From Streptomyces sp. CG1 (GTDB taxonomy: Bacteria; Actinomycetota; Actinomycetes; Streptomycetales; Streptomycetaceae), in the NCBI RefSeq assembly GCF_041080625.1, contig NZ_CP163518.1:2852001-2916000 (forward strand): DNA of 64,000 nt, given 5' to 3'. Below, piece after piece: positions 18,013 to 26,768 of this stretch. Each line of letters opens with the position of its first letter. Position 1 is the stretch's first letter. The notes under the pieces are model-generated. The model was not told the origin of the DNA. It was given only the letters and a program-made list of their open reading frames with translations, and searched no databases. Made by a program: the position numbers and the translations under genes.

Positions 18013-19062
18013 GTGAGCCATCCGTTCCTCGATCTGCCCCCGCTGAGTGCCGAGCGCTTCGCCGCCATCGAGGACGGGGTCGCCCGGCTGCTGGACACCC
18101 GGCAGGACGTGCTGATCACCCAGGGTGAGGCGCTGCTGCCGCTGGAGGGCGCGATCCGCGCGGCGGCCGGTCCGGGCACGGTGGCCCTGAACGTGGTCAC
18201 GGGACCGTACGGCCAGACCTTCGGCGACTGGCTGCGCGCCTGTGGCGCGACCGTGTACGACGTCTCCGTCCCCTTCCATACGGCGGTGACCGCCGAGCAG
18301 ATCCGGGAGGCGTTCGCCGAGCACCCGGAGATCGACTTCGTGTCGCTGGTGCACGCGGAGGCGGCGACCGGCAACACCAACCCGGTCGGGGAGATCGGCG
18401 AGGTGGTACGGGAGCACGGTGCGCTCTTCTACCTGGACGCCGTCGCCTCCGTGGGCGCGGAGCCGGTGCTGCCGGACGCGTGGGGCGTGGACCTGTGTGT
18501 GATCGGGGCGCAGAAGGCGATGGGCGGCCCGGCGGGTGTGTCGGCGATCTCGGTGAGCGAGCGGGCCTGGGCCAGGATGGCGGCGAACCCGCATGCGCCA
18601 CGCCGCTCCTATCTGTCCCTGCTGGACTGGAAGGAGCGCTGGACCGACGCCGGCCGCGCGGTGCTGCCGCACGCTCCGGCCCAGCTGGAGATGCTGGCGC
18701 TCGAGGCGTGTCTGGAGCGGATCGAGTCGGTGGGTCTGGACGCGGTGATGGACCGGCACCGGCGCGCCGCGCTGGCCACGCGGTCCGGTGCGGTGTCCCT
18801 GGGCGGGGGCCTGGAGCCGTATGTGTACGAGGCTTCCGATGCCGCGCCGGTGGCTACGACGCTCCGGGTGCCGTCGGAGGTGGTGGCGTCGGAGCTGGTG
18901 GCCCGGGCGCTGACGAGTGATCCTTCGTTGCCGCTGGCCGCGGGTGGGGGTGCGTTGGCCAAGGAGATGATCCGGGTCAACCACTACGGAGCGGACGCTT
19001 CGGCGGAGACGGTGCGCAGGTGTCTGGCGGCGATCGGGGCGGCGCTCGGCGTTTCGCGCTAG
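18013..19062 (+). CDS. Class V PLP-dependent aminotransferase
   Basis: This 349-residue protein resembles alanine-glyoxylate/serine-pyruvate and pyridoxamine-pyruvate aminotransferases. VSLVHAEAATGNTNPV, LFYLDAVASVGAEPV and the PLP lysine in CVIGAQKAMGGPAGVS define the fold. The C-terminus (MIRVNHYGADASAETV) is typical of the class. The natural substrate cannot be deduced. The GTG start at 18013 has GAGAG upstream. It is divergent from the amino acid transporter with a 153-bp shared promoter region and ends at the GC-rich repeat near 19069. Confidence 0.85.
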   Translation: MSHPFLDLPPLSAERFAAIEDGVARLLDTRQDVLITQGEALLPLEGAIRAAAGPGTVALNVVTGPYGQTFGDWLRACGATVYDVSVPFHTAVTAEQIREAFAEHPEIDFVSLVHAEAATGNTNPVGEIGEVVREHGALFYLDAVASVGAEPVLPDAWGVDLCVIGAQKAMGGPAGVSAISVSERAWARMAANPHAPRRSYLSLLDWKERWTDAGRAVLPHAPAQLEMLALEACLERIESVGLDAVMDRHRRAALATRSGAVSLGGGLEPYVYEASDAAPVATTLRVPSEVVASELVARALTSDPSLPLAAGGGALAKEMIRVNHYGADASAETVRRCLAAIGAALGVSR

Positions 19063-19068
19063 GTCCCG

Positions 19069-19134
19069 GGAGCTCTGCCCCCGAACCCCCGTCTGCCCAC
19101 CAGCCCACCCGTCCCGGTTGGCTGGAAGGGCACC
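19069..19134 (+). repeat. Second copy of the GC-rich repeat
   Basis: Directly after the aminotransferase stop, GGAGCTCTGCCCCCGAACCC and the C-rich tract that follows align with the cobB linker repeat at 4484-4547, both ending in a GGCYGGCTG-like tail. A 6-bp hairpin, GAAGGG-CAC-CCCTTC, follows at about 19125-19139 and may help terminate transcription. Confidence 0.45.
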
Positions 19135-19188
19135 CCTTCGCCCGGCGCGAACCCCGTCGTTGTCAGTGGCCCGTGTCATCCTCCCCGC

Positions 19189-19725
19189 ATGACCGACAAC
19201 ACGCCCCACGCCCCGAAGGTCCTCCCCGACGGCCGCCCCGTCCCCCCGACGACCGGGCCCGAGCGCGCCATGCTGGAGGGCTGGCTGGACTTCCACCGGG
19301 CCACCCTGGAGCTGAAGTGCCGGGGGCTGGACGACGCGCAGGTGCGGCTCGCCTCGGCGGAGCCGTCTTCGTTGACCCTGCTGGGACTCGTCCAGCATCT
19401 CGCCGAGGTCGAGCGGAACTGGTTCCAGCGGGTGCTCGCCGGGCTGGACGTGCCGCGGGTGTTCGAGGAGAGGACGGGGTGCGGGCTCGATCCGGAGCAT
19501 GGGCTGGAGGACGCGCTGGCCGTCTGGCGGGCGGAGCTCGCGCGTGGCCGGGAGCTGCTGGCCGAGCGGGATCTGGCGGACACCGGGCGGCTCGTCGACG
19601 AGCCGATGGCCGGTGTCGAGGTCAGTGTGCGCTGGGTGCTGATCCACCTCATCGAGGAGTACGCCCGGCACAACGGCCACGCCGACATTCTGCGTGAACG
19701 AATCGACGGAACCACCGGAACCTGA
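19189..19725 (+). CDS. DinB family (DUF664) protein, mycothiol-dependent transferase-like
   Basis: The 178-residue four-helix protein has the DinB/DUF664 pattern: an early helix with [19 protein letters not shown], the metal-ligand His in [14 protein letters not shown], and a C-terminal [18 protein letters not shown] with the other two histidines. Many actinobacterial members use mycothiol as cofactor in detoxification, but the substrate here is unknown. The ATG at 19189 is the only sensible start, with a clean upstream gap. Confidence 0.85.
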   Translation: MTDNTPHAPKVLPDGRPVPPTTGPERAMLEGWLDFHRATLELKCRGLDDAQVRLASAEPSSLTLLGLVQHLAEVERNWFQRVLAGLDVPRVFEERTGCGLDPEHGLEDALAVWRAELARGRELLAERDLADTGRLVDEPMAGVEVSVRWVLIHLIEEYARHNGHADILRERIDGTTGT

Positions 19726-19841
19726 ATTCAATTTACCTTCACAATTCCCGCCAATTTCCCGGACGATAGCTTCCCGTATTCTTCTGCCCGCTTTTCGCGA
19801 GGCTAAACGGGGGAGTTTTTCAGCGGGTTTCTGGCGCGAAC

Positions 19842-19870
19842 TTGACGACCTGCTTACTGTGACGTACTCC
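19842..19870 (+). promoter_or_regulatory. Candidate ectA promoter
   Basis: TTGACG (19842-19847) and TACTCC (19865-19870) are spaced 17 bp in the unusually AT-rich 266-bp region before ectA. The -10 match is weak. An inverted repeat begins 16 bp downstream. Confidence 0.3.
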
Positions 19871-19885
19871 ACATCCGAGTTAATT

Positions 19886-19916
19886 TGTCCGGATTTGCTA
19901 TGGTGCAATCCGGACA
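19886..19916. promoter_or_regulatory. 10-bp inverted repeat upstream of ectA
   Basis: TGTCCGGATT (19886-19895) and AATCCGGACA (19907-19916) are perfect arms around an 11-nt spacer, about 75 bp before the ectA ATG. It could be an operator for osmotic control or a leader hairpin. Confidence 0.5.
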
Positions 19917-19991
19917 TTTTAGTGCGTCCTCTGTGCGGCACAGCGACGGCGCCCGTGCATTTCCTAATTCACCTCGCTAAATTCGTGCCGC

Positions 19992-20513
19992 ATGACTGCC
20001 GCACCCGCAGACCTTCTGATCGACCAGCCGGCGGTGACCGACGGAGCCGCGCTCTGGCGTCTCGCCAAGGAATCGAAAACCCTCGACTTGAACTCCTCGT
20101 ACAGCTATCTGCTGTGGTGCCGGGACTTCGCCGGCACCTCGGCGGTGGCGCGCGGTGCGGACGGGGAGCCGGTCGGTTTCGTCACCGGCTATGTGCGGCC
20201 GGAGCGCCCCCGCACCCTGCTCGTCTGGCAGGTGGCCGTCGACTCCGGCCACCGGGGCCTCGGTATCGCCGCCGCGCTGATGGACGGGCTGACCGCACGG
20301 CTCACCGCCGAGCGCGGCATCACCGACGTGGAGACGACCATCACCCCCGGCAACACCGCCTCCGAGCGGCTGTTCACCTCGTTCGCCGCCCGGCGCGGGG
20401 CGCGTCTGGAGCGTGAGGTGCTGTTCGCCGCCGAGCTGTTCCCCGACGGTCCGCACGACCCCGAAGTCCTGTACCGCATTGGCCCGTTGACCCCCGTCAC
20501 ATCGGCCCGTTGA
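19992..20513 (+). CDS. ectA: L-2,4-diaminobutyrate acetyltransferase
   Basis: This 173-residue GNAT enzyme acetylates the 4-amino group of diaminobutyrate, the second step of ectoine synthesis. Core motifs are SSYSYLLWCRDFAGTS, VGFVTGYVRPERPRTLLVW and the acetyl-CoA loop GHRGLGIAAALMDG. The C-terminal ITPGNTASERLFTSFA is family-typical. First gene of ectABCD. The ATG at 19992 gives the expected N-terminus, and the long AT-rich region before it suggests stress-regulated transcription. Confidence 0.96.
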   Translation: MTAAPADLLIDQPAVTDGAALWRLAKESKTLDLNSSYSYLLWCRDFAGTSAVARGADGEPVGFVTGYVRPERPRTLLVWQVAVDSGHRGLGIAAALMDGLTARLTAERGITDVETTITPGNTASERLFTSFAARRGARLEREVLFAAELFPDGPHDPEVLYRIGPLTPVTSAR

Positions 20514-20545
20514 CCCCCTTCACCTCGCATGAGGAGCGATTCACC

Positions 20546-21817
20546 GTGACCATCACCCAGCCCGACCTCAGCGTCTTCGAGACCCTCGAGTCCGAGGTGC
20601 GCAGCTACTGCCGCGGCTGGCCCACGGTCTTCGACCGCGCGCAGGGCAGCCGGATGTACGACGAGGACGGTCATGTGTACCTCGACTTCTTCGCCGGTGC
20701 CGGCTCACTCAACTACGGCCACAACAATCCCGTACTCAAACGGGCGTTGATCGACTATCTGGCGCGGGACGGGGTGACCCACGGCCTGGACATGTCGACC
20801 ACGGCCAAGCGGTCGTTCCTGCAGGCCTTCCAGGATCTGGTGCTGCGCCCGCGCGATCTGCCGTACAAGGTCATGTTCCCGGGGCCGACCGGCACCAACG
20901 CGGTGGAGTCGGCGCTGAAGCTGGCCCGGAAGGTGAAGGGGCGCGAGGCGATCGTGTCCTTCACCAATGCCTTCCACGGGATGTCGCTGGGCTCGCTCGC
21001 CGTGACCGGCAACGCCTTCAAGCGGGCCGGCGCCGGGATCCCGCTGGTGCACGGCACGCCGATGCCGTTCGACAACTACTTCGACGGCACGGTCCCGGAC
21101 TTCCTGTGGTTCGAGCGGCTGCTGGAGGACCAGGGCTCCGGCCTGAACAAGCCCGCCGCCGTGATCGTGGAGACCGTGCAGGGCGAGGGCGGCATCAACG
21201 TGGCCCGGCCCGAGTGGCTGCGCGCGCTCAAGGACCTGTGCGAGCGGCAGGACATGCTGCTGATCGTCGACGACATCCAGATGGGCTGCGGCCGTACCGG
21301 CGCCTTCTTCTCCTTCGAGGAGGCGGGCATCGCGCCCGACATCGTCACGGTGTCCAAGTCGATCAGCGGGTACGGGCTGCCGATGTCGCTGTGCCTGTTC
21401 AAGCCCGAGCTGGACGTGTGGGAGCCGGGCGAGCACAACGGCACCTTCCGGGGCAACAACCCCGCGTTCGTCACCGCCACCGCGGCGCTCGAGACCTACT
21501 GGGCCGACGGCTCGGCCATGGAGAAGCAGACCCGCGCCCGCGGTGAGCAGGTCGAGCAGGCGCTGATCTCCATCACCGAGGAGAACCTCGCCGACGTGAA
21601 GGAGTACCGCGGCCGCGGCCTGGTGTGGGGCATGGAGTTCCACGACAAGGAGCGGGCCTCGCGGATCGCCCGGCGGGCCTTCGAACTCGGGCTGCTCATC
21701 GAGACGTCCGGACCGGAGGGCGAGGTCGTCAAGATGCTGCCCGCCCTCACCATCACCCCCGACGAGCTGGACGAGGGCCTGCGCGTCCTCGCCCGCGCCG
21801 TCCGCGAAACCGCCTGA
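20546..21817 (+). CDS. ectB: Diaminobutyrate-2-oxoglutarate aminotransferase
   Basis: This 423-residue class III aminotransferase converts aspartate semialdehyde to diaminobutyrate with glutamate as donor, the first committed ectoine step. The PLP lysine is about K271 in VSKSISGYGLP. MFPGPTGTNAVESALKLAR, IVDDIQMGCGRTG and FRGNNPAFVTA are conserved. The GTG at 20546 is used because GAGGAG lies 10 bp upstream. A start 12 codons earlier would overlap ectA by 4 bp and adds non-conserved residues. Confidence 0.96.
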   Translation: MTITQPDLSVFETLESEVRSYCRGWPTVFDRAQGSRMYDEDGHVYLDFFAGAGSLNYGHNNPVLKRALIDYLARDGVTHGLDMSTTAKRSFLQAFQDLVLRPRDLPYKVMFPGPTGTNAVESALKLARKVKGREAIVSFTNAFHGMSLGSLAVTGNAFKRAGAGIPLVHGTPMPFDNYFDGTVPDFLWFERLLEDQGSGLNKPAAVIVETVQGEGGINVARPEWLRALKDLCERQDMLLIVDDIQMGCGRTGAFFSFEEAGIAPDIVTVSKSISGYGLPMSLCLFKPELDVWEPGEHNGTFRGNNPAFVTATAALETYWADGSAMEKQTRARGEQVEQALISITEENLADVKEYRGRGLVWGMEFHDKERASRIARRAFELGLLIETSGPEGEVVKMLPALTITPDELDEGLRVLARAVRETA

Positions 21818-21859
21818 ACCGCACTGCCCGCACGACCGACCAGGAGGAAGAGCACCACC

Positions 21860-22264
21860 GTGATCGTCCGATCGTTCAAGGACATCGAAGGCACCGACCG
21901 GCACGTCAAGGCGAAGTCCGGCACCTGGGAGAGCAAGCGGATCGTCCTGGCCAAGGAGCGGGTCGGCTTCTCCCTGCACGAGACCATCCTCTATGCCGGG
22001 ACCGAGACGTCGATGTGGTACGCCAACCACATCGAGGCCGTCGTCTGCACCCAGGGTGAGGCCGAACTCACCGACCGCGAGACCGGGGAGACGTACATCA
22101 TCACCCCCGGCACCATGTACCTCCTCAACGGGCACGAGCGGCACACGCTGCGCGTCAAGGAGGACTTCCACTGCATCTGCGTGTTCAACCCGCCCGTGAC
22201 CGGCCGGGAGGACCACGACGAGAACGGCGTCTACCCGTTGCTCACCGAGCCCGAGGAGGTGTGA
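21860..22264 (+). CDS. ectC: L-ectoine synthase
   Basis: This 134-residue cupin cyclises N-acetyl-diaminobutyrate to ectoine. The start [22 protein letters not shown] in shortened form (residues 1-22), the iron site region [13 protein letters not shown], and [12 protein letters not shown] are diagnostic. GTG start with an AGGAGGAA ribosome site at 21841-21848. It lies 42 bp after ectB and 6 bp before ectD, in one operon. Confidence 0.97.
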   Translation: MIVRSFKDIEGTDRHVKAKSGTWESKRIVLAKERVGFSLHETILYAGTETSMWYANHIEAVVCTQGEAELTDRETGETYIITPGTMYLLNGHERHTLRVKEDFHCICVFNPPVTGREDHDENGVYPLLTEPEEV

Positions 22265-22270
22265 GAACCC

Positions 22271-23164
22271 ATGACCACTGCCGGCGTCACCGATCTCTAC
22301 CCGACCCGCGGCACCACCGAGGTGACCGTCCCGCGTCAGGACCCGGTCGTCTGGGGTTCCCCGGACACGCCGGGCCCGATCCCCGCGGCCGACCTGCAGC
22401 GGTACGACCGTGACGGCTTCCTCGCCATCGAGCAGCTGATCACCCCGGACGAGGTCGAGGTCTACCGGGGTGAGCTGGAGCGGCTGGTCACCGACCCGGC
22501 GATCCGCGCCGACGAGCGTTCCATCGTGGAGCCGAAGTCGAAGGAGATCCGCTCGGTCTTCGAGGTGCACCGGATCAGCGAGGTGTTCGCGAACCTGGTG
22601 CGCGATGAGCGGGTGGTCGGCCGGGCCCGGCAGATCCTCGGCTCGGACGTGTACGTCCACCAGTCCCGGATCAACGTCAAGCCGGGCTTCGGGGCTAGCG
22701 GCTTCTACTGGCACTCGGACTTCGAGACCTGGCACGCCGAGGACGGCCTGCCCAACATGCGCACGGTGTCCGTCTCCATCGCCCTGACGGAGAACTACGA
22801 CACCAACGGCGGCCTGATGATCATGCCGGGCTCGCACAAGACGTTCCTGGGCTGTGCCGGTGAGACGCCCACGGACAACTACAAGAAGTCGCTGCAGATG
22901 CAGGACGCGGGCACGCCGTCCGACGAGGCGCTGACCTCGCTGGCGGGCGCGCACGGCATCCGGCTGTTCACTGGCAAGGCCGGCTCGGCGACCTGGTTCG
23001 ACTGCAACTGCATGCACGGCTCCGGCGACAACATCACGCCGTTCCCGCGCAGCAACGTCTTCATCGTGTTCAACAGCGTGGACAACGCTGCCGTGGACCC
23101 CTTCGCGGCTCCGGTACGGCGGCCCGAGTTCATCGGGGCAAGGGATTTCACTCCCGTCCGGTGA
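22271..23164 (+). CDS. ectD: Ectoine 5-hydroxylase
   Basis: This 297-residue Fe(II)/2-oxoglutarate dioxygenase makes 5-hydroxyectoine. The iron ligands are visible as H148-x-D150 in YWHSDFETWH and about H249 in CNCMHGSGDN. The N-terminal DLYPTRG and VHQSRINVKPGF segments are typical of EctD. The last gene of the ect operon, followed by a strong hairpin 30 bp downstream. Confidence 0.96.
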   Translation: MTTAGVTDLYPTRGTTEVTVPRQDPVVWGSPDTPGPIPAADLQRYDRDGFLAIEQLITPDEVEVYRGELERLVTDPAIRADERSIVEPKSKEIRSVFEVHRISEVFANLVRDERVVGRARQILGSDVYVHQSRINVKPGFGASGFYWHSDFETWHAEDGLPNMRTVSVSIALTENYDTNGGLMIMPGSHKTFLGCAGETPTDNYKKSLQMQDAGTPSDEALTSLAGAHGIRLFTGKAGSATWFDCNCMHGSGDNITPFPRSNVFIVFNSVDNAAVDPFAAPVRRPEFIGARDFTPVR

Positions 23165-23193
23165 CCCCCGTGGGTCACTGAACCCACGCGCCG

Positions 23194-23226
23194 CAGGGGC
23201 CTCCACCGCCTGGGTGGAGGCCCCTG
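23194..23226 (+). terminator. Terminator of ectABCD
   Basis: CAGGGGCCTCCACC (23194-23207) and GGTGGAGGCCCCTG (23213-23226) form a perfect 14-bp stem with a 5-nt loop. It sits between ectD and a convergent gene and can act in both directions. Confidence 0.85.
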
Positions 23227-23250
23227 GGGTGTGTGGCACATGGCGGGGTG

Positions 23251-24324
23251 TCACAGCGCGGGAAAGCCGGCCAGGGCGTTCAGCAGGCGGTCCACGTCCG
23301 TCTCGGTGTTGTAGAGGTGGAAGGCCGCTCGGAGGTTGCCCGCGCGGTTGGAGACCTCGATGCCGGCGCGGCTCAACTCCTGCTGGCGGGCGCCGAGTCC
23401 GGGGACGGAGACGATCGCCGAGCCGGGGGCGGGCACCGGCTCGTGGCCGAGAGCGGTGAGTCCGGCGCGGAAGCGGTCTGCGAGGCGCACGGCGTGCTCG
23501 TGCACCGCGGACGCCCCGATCTCCTCCAGCAGTGCGAGGGAGCTGCGCAGTCCGGCGTAGGTGAACAGGGCGTGGGTGAGGTCGAACCGCCGTGCGGAGT
23601 GGGCGAGTTCGGTCACCGGGCCGTAGCAGCTGTCCCAGGGCGCCTCGGCCGCGACCCAGCCCGCGAGCAGCGGGGTGAGTCCGCCGAAGTCCTCGGGCAC
23701 GGTGAGGAAGGCCGCGCCGTGCGGGCCGAGCAGCCACTTGAAGGAGACGGTGGCGGTGAAGTCGTACCGGGACGCGTCCACCGGGAGCCAGCCGACGGAC
23801 TGGGAGAGGTCGACGTAGGTGCGGGCGCCGTGCTCGCGGGCGGCCTCGCGCACCGCGGGCAGGTCGGCGATCCGCCCGTCGGCGGACTGGACGGCGCTGA
23901 CCGCGACGAGCGCGGTGCCCGGGCGGACGGACTCGGCGATCCGCTCCAGCGGGACCGTGCGCACCTTGAGGTCACCGCGGACGTGGAACGGGTTCAGCAC
24001 GGAGGTGAAGTCCTCCTCCGCGGTGAGGACTTCGGCGCCCGGGGGCAGCGAGGCCGCGATCACTCCGGTGTGCGCGGCGACCGAGGCGCCCGCCGCGACC
24101 CGGGTGGCCGGGACGCCGGCCAGCCGGGCGTACTGCTCCCGGCAGATCTCCACACCCTCGTAGAGCGGGAGCAGCGGGCGGCCCTCCGCCCGCATCAGCG
24201 CCGCCTCGTGCAGGGCGGCGACGGCGCGGGCGGGCAGCAGGCCGTTGCTCGCGGTGTTCAGGTAGCTGGTCTTCGGGTGGAACTCGGCGCGGACGAGGCT
24301 GTCGAACGTCTCCGTGGTCTCCAT
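23251..24324 (-). CDS. Class V aminotransferase-fold PLP enzyme
   Basis: This 357-residue protein is related to cysteine desulfurases and kynureninase-like enzymes. YLNTASNGLLPARAV opens the fold, ALVAVSAVQSADGRIADLP and YVDLSQSVGWLP surround the PLP phosphate site, and the lysine is in ATVSFKWLLGPHGAAFL. There is no obvious catalytic Cys loop, so desulfuration is uncertain. Function unknown. It converges on ectD and stands as a single gene. The 95-bp upstream gap holds an AAGCGCTT palindrome. Confidence 0.8.
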   Translation of the reverse strand: METTETFDSLVRAEFHPKTSYLNTASNGLLPARAVAALHEAALMRAEGRPLLPLYEGVEICREQYARLAGVPATRVAAGASVAAHTGVIAASLPPGAEVLTAEEDFTSVLNPFHVRGDLKVRTVPLERIAESVRPGTALVAVSAVQSADGRIADLPAVREAAREHGARTYVDLSQSVGWLPVDASRYDFTATVSFKWLLGPHGAAFLTVPEDFGGLTPLLAGWVAAEAPWDSCYGPVTELAHSARRFDLTHALFTYAGLRSSLALLEEIGASAVHEHAVRLADRFRAGLTALGHEPVPAPGSAIVSVPGLGARQQELSRAGIEVSNRAGNLRAAFHLYNTETDVDRLLNALAGFPAL

Positions 24325-24419
24325 GGGACCACTCTGCGTCCCGGGGAACTACCCGTCCATTGCTGATTTTTACGTGGTTCCCCTTAGAAGCGCTTATACA
24401 ACCGCTCCGGCCTGCGGTT

Positions 24420-25142
24420 TCAGCCCTGCTGCGGCACCGCGCACCCGTCGGGACCGCAGGCCTCGGCGTCCTCCCCCTGCTCAACCAGCCGCAGCGGGGA
24501 GTGCTCGCCCCAGGCCTGGGTCAGCGCCCGGGTGAAGACCTCGGCGGGCTGGGCGCCGGAGACGCCGTACTTGCGGTCGAGGACGAAGAACGGCACGCCG
24601 GTCGCGCCGAGCTCTGCGGCCTCGCGCTCGTCGGCGCGGACCTCGTCGGCGTGGCGGGACGGGTCGGCGAGCACCGCTCGGGCGGCCTCGGCGTCCAGTC
24701 CGGCCTCGGCGGCCAGCTCCACCAGGCGCTCGTCGCCCTCGGTGAAGAGGGACCGCTCCTCGGCGAAGTTCGCCCGGTACAGGAGCTGGATCAGCTCGTC
24801 CTGCCGGCCCTGTTCCTTGGCGAAGTGCAGCAGGCGGTGCATGTCGAAGGTGTTGCCGTGGTCGCGGCCCCGGGTGCGGTAGTCCAGGCCCTCGGCGGCG
24901 GCCTGGGCGCCCAGGTTGTCCTCGCCGGCCTCGGCCTGCGCCTCGCTCATGCCGTACTTCCTGGTGAGCATGGTGATCACGGGCTGGACATCACCCTTGG
25001 CGCGGCCCGGGTCCAGCTCGAAGGAGCGGTGCACCACCTCGACGTCGTCGCGGTGCGGGAAGGCGGCGAGCGCCTTCTCGAAGCGGGCCTTGCCCACGTA
25101 GCACCAGGGGCAGGCGATGTCGCTCCAGATCTCGACGCGCAT
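24420..25142 (-). CDS. FrnE/DsbA family thiol oxidoreductase
   Basis: This 240-residue cytoplasmic protein (no signal peptide) of the DSBA-like FrnE group has a thioredoxin fold with inserted helical domain. The redox motif C11-P-W-C14 lies in WSDIACPWCYVGKARFEKAL, and GVPFFVLDRKYGVSGAQ carries the cis-Pro loop. The C-terminus has a second Cys pair (ACGPDGC). It probably acts as a dithiol isomerase or polyketide-type isomerase; the substrate is unknown. A TGAACGTTCA palindrome lies 55 bp upstream. Confidence 0.87.
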   Translation of the reverse strand: MRVEIWSDIACPWCYVGKARFEKALAAFPHRDDVEVVHRSFELDPGRAKGDVQPVITMLTRKYGMSEAQAEAGEDNLGAQAAAEGLDYRTRGRDHGNTFDMHRLLHFAKEQGRQDELIQLLYRANFAEERSLFTEGDERLVELAAEAGLDAEAARAVLADPSRHADEVRADEREAAELGATGVPFFVLDRKYGVSGAQPAEVFTRALTQAWGEHSPLRLVEQGEDAEACGPDGCAVPQQG

Positions 25143-25196
25143 GTCTTCGGCTCTCTCCGGGTCGTACGGGCGCGGAGGCTCTCTCCACCCGGTACG

Positions 25197-25206
25197 TGAA
25201 CGTTCA
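25197..25206. promoter_or_regulatory. TGAACGTTCA palindrome upstream of the FrnE-like gene
   Basis: A perfect 10-bp palindrome sits 55 bp before the FrnE-like start codon and just after the GNAT stop. MarR- and HxlR-type redox regulators often use sites of this sort, but the regulator is unknown. Confidence 0.35.
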
Positions 25207-25217
25207 AACAGCTCGGT

Positions 25218-25721
25218 TCATTCCCCTGACACCGAGAAGCGCAGGAAGAGGTGGTGGTCGCCCTCGGCGGGCGGGTTCTGCGGATCCGGGATCCAGCCCT
25301 GGCGGGCGTAGAAGGCCTGGGCACGCCTGTTGTCCGTGTGCACGTCGAGTACGGCCGTGCGCTTGCCGTCGGCCCGCCACTCCTCCACGCAGGCCGCGTG
25401 CAGGGCCGTACCGATGCCGGCGTGCCAGTGGCCGGGGTCGACGTGGAACTGGAACAGCCTGACCGTGTCGGCGGATGCGCCGTCCGGGGTGCGGAAGGAG
25501 GCGATGGCGACGATACGGCCCTGTGCGACGGCGCACAGCACATGGCCGTCGGGGCGCTCGAGGGAGCCGCGCCAGGCCTCGGCCCAGTCGAGGTCGGCCT
25601 CGGGGAGGCCGTCCGGGTAGTACGTCGAGCGGGCCCGGCGATGCAGATCGGCGATGGTCCCGGCTTCGGCGGGCAGAGCGGTGCGGATCACCAGGGCGCC
25701 GGTCACACGTTCACTGATCAT
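25218..25721 (-). CDS. GNAT family N-acetyltransferase
   Basis: This 167-residue protein has an N-terminal LPAEAGTIADLHRRARSTYY helix, the central RIVAIASFRT strand, the acetyl-CoA loop PGHWHAGIGTALHAACVEEW, and the end AQAFYARQGWIPD. Its substrate is unknown. The ATG at 25721 overlaps the stop of the upstream regulator gene (ATGA), so the two are translated together and this enzyme may belong to that regulator's response. Longer frames upstream are shadows. Confidence 0.88.
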   Translation of the reverse strand: MISERVTGALVIRTALPAEAGTIADLHRRARSTYYPDGLPEADLDWAEAWRGSLERPDGHVLCAVAQGRIVAIASFRTPDGASADTVRLFQFHVDPGHWHAGIGTALHAACVEEWRADGKRTAVLDVHTDNRRAQAFYARQGWIPDPQNPPAEGDHHLFLRFSVSGE

Positions 25722-26719
25722 GCAACGGAGGACGTGCCGGCACCGCCCGTGGTTCCTAGGCGGCTGAACTGGGCCCGGTACGCGCTCGGCGTGAGACCGG
25801 TGCGGCGGACCAGGTGGGCGCGCAGGGAGTCGGCGGTGCCGAGGCCGCAGGCGGTGGCCACCTGGTCCATGGGCAGCGTGCCGGTCTCCAGCAGTTCCCT
25901 GGCCCGCTCGACGCGCTGGTGGAGGAGCCACTGCAGGGGGCTGACCCCGCTCTCGGCGTGGAAGCGGCGGGTGAGGGTGCGCACGGAGACTCCGGCGTGC
26001 CGGGCCAGGTCGGCGAGGGTGAGCGGCTTGTCGAGGTTGCGCATGGCCCAGCCGCGGGTGTCGGCGCAGGCGGTGCCGCGCTCGGGCGGCAGCGGGGTGT
26101 GGGTGAACTGGGTCTGTCCGCCGGGGCGCACCGGGGCGACCAGGGCGAGCCGGGCCACCTCGTTGGCGACGGCGGCGCCGTAATCGGTGCGGATGAGGTG
26201 CAGGCACAGGTCGATGCCGGCGGCGTAGCCCGAGGAGGTGACGTATGGGCCGTCCTGGACGTACAGGACGTCTCCCTGCAGCTCGATGTGCGGGTACCGC
26301 TTGTGCAGTTCACCGGCGTGCGCCCAGTACGTCGTGGCCTTGCGGCCGTGGAGCAGGCCCGCCTCGGCCAGCTGGAAGGCCCCGGTGCAGATGGAGGCGA
26401 TCCGCTTGCCGTCGGCGGCGGCCTCGCGGACGGCGGCCACGATGCGCGGCTCGGGCTCGAACGGCTCCCCGGTCCCCGCGACGACCACCGTGTCGGCCTC
26501 CCGCACGGCATCGAGCCCCTGGCGTACATACAGGTCGAGACCGCCGGTGGTGGGGACCGGGCCGGGGTCGGCGGCGCAGACGAGCACCTCGTAGCCGGGG
26601 CGGCCCTCCACCACCACCTTGCCGAACAGCATCTCGGGGATCGCCACGTTGAACATCGAGACGGGCGAGGGTGCGATGACGACGACTCGGTGGGGCACGG
26701 CCAGAACCTCCGGATCCAT
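25718..26719 (-). CDS. GlxA-type AraC family regulator with DJ-1/PfpI domain
   Basis: This 333-residue protein has an N-terminal glutamine-amidotransferase-like domain (VVVIAPSPVSMFNVAIPEML to about residue 185, with Cys in ASICTGAFQLAEAG) and a C-terminal AraC DNA-binding domain with two helix-turn-helix units (LADLARHAGVSVRTLTRRF and DQVATACGLGTADSLRAHL). Such regulators sense small molecules, often amines or aldehydes. ATG 26719 (MDPEVLAVPHR) is chosen over an upstream start that would overlap the divergent MFS gene. The 49-bp gap suggests it controls that exporter. Confidence 0.9.
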   Translation of the reverse strand: MDPEVLAVPHRVVVIAPSPVSMFNVAIPEMLFGKVVVEGRPGYEVLVCAADPGPVPTTGGLDLYVRQGLDAVREADTVVVAGTGEPFEPEPRIVAAVREAAADGKRIASICTGAFQLAEAGLLHGRKATTYWAHAGELHKRYPHIELQGDVLYVQDGPYVTSSGYAAGIDLCLHLIRTDYGAAVANEVARLALVAPVRPGGQTQFTHTPLPPERGTACADTRGWAMRNLDKPLTLADLARHAGVSVRTLTRRFHAESGVSPLQWLLHQRVERARELLETGTLPMDQVATACGLGTADSLRAHLVRRTGLTPSAYRAQFSRLGTTGGAGTSSVA

Positions 26720-26768
26720 GGCATTCAGGCCACTACTGTACGGCCGAGGAGATCCGCAGTATGGAGAC

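Noticed and set aside
17935..19941. Minus-strand open frame of about 668 codons opposite the aminotransferase and DinB genes
   Set aside because: Random composition, no ribosome site, and it covers two well-supported plus-strand genes.
19694..20416. Plus-strand frame starting in the ectA upstream region
   Set aside because: It runs through the AT-rich promoter region and ectA in the wrong frame and has no family match.
20705..23737. Long minus-strand open frame of about 1010 codons opposite ectB-ectD
   Set aside because: It has an Arg/Gly/Pro/His composition and no motifs, and it lies opposite four clear genes. It is a GC-bias shadow frame.
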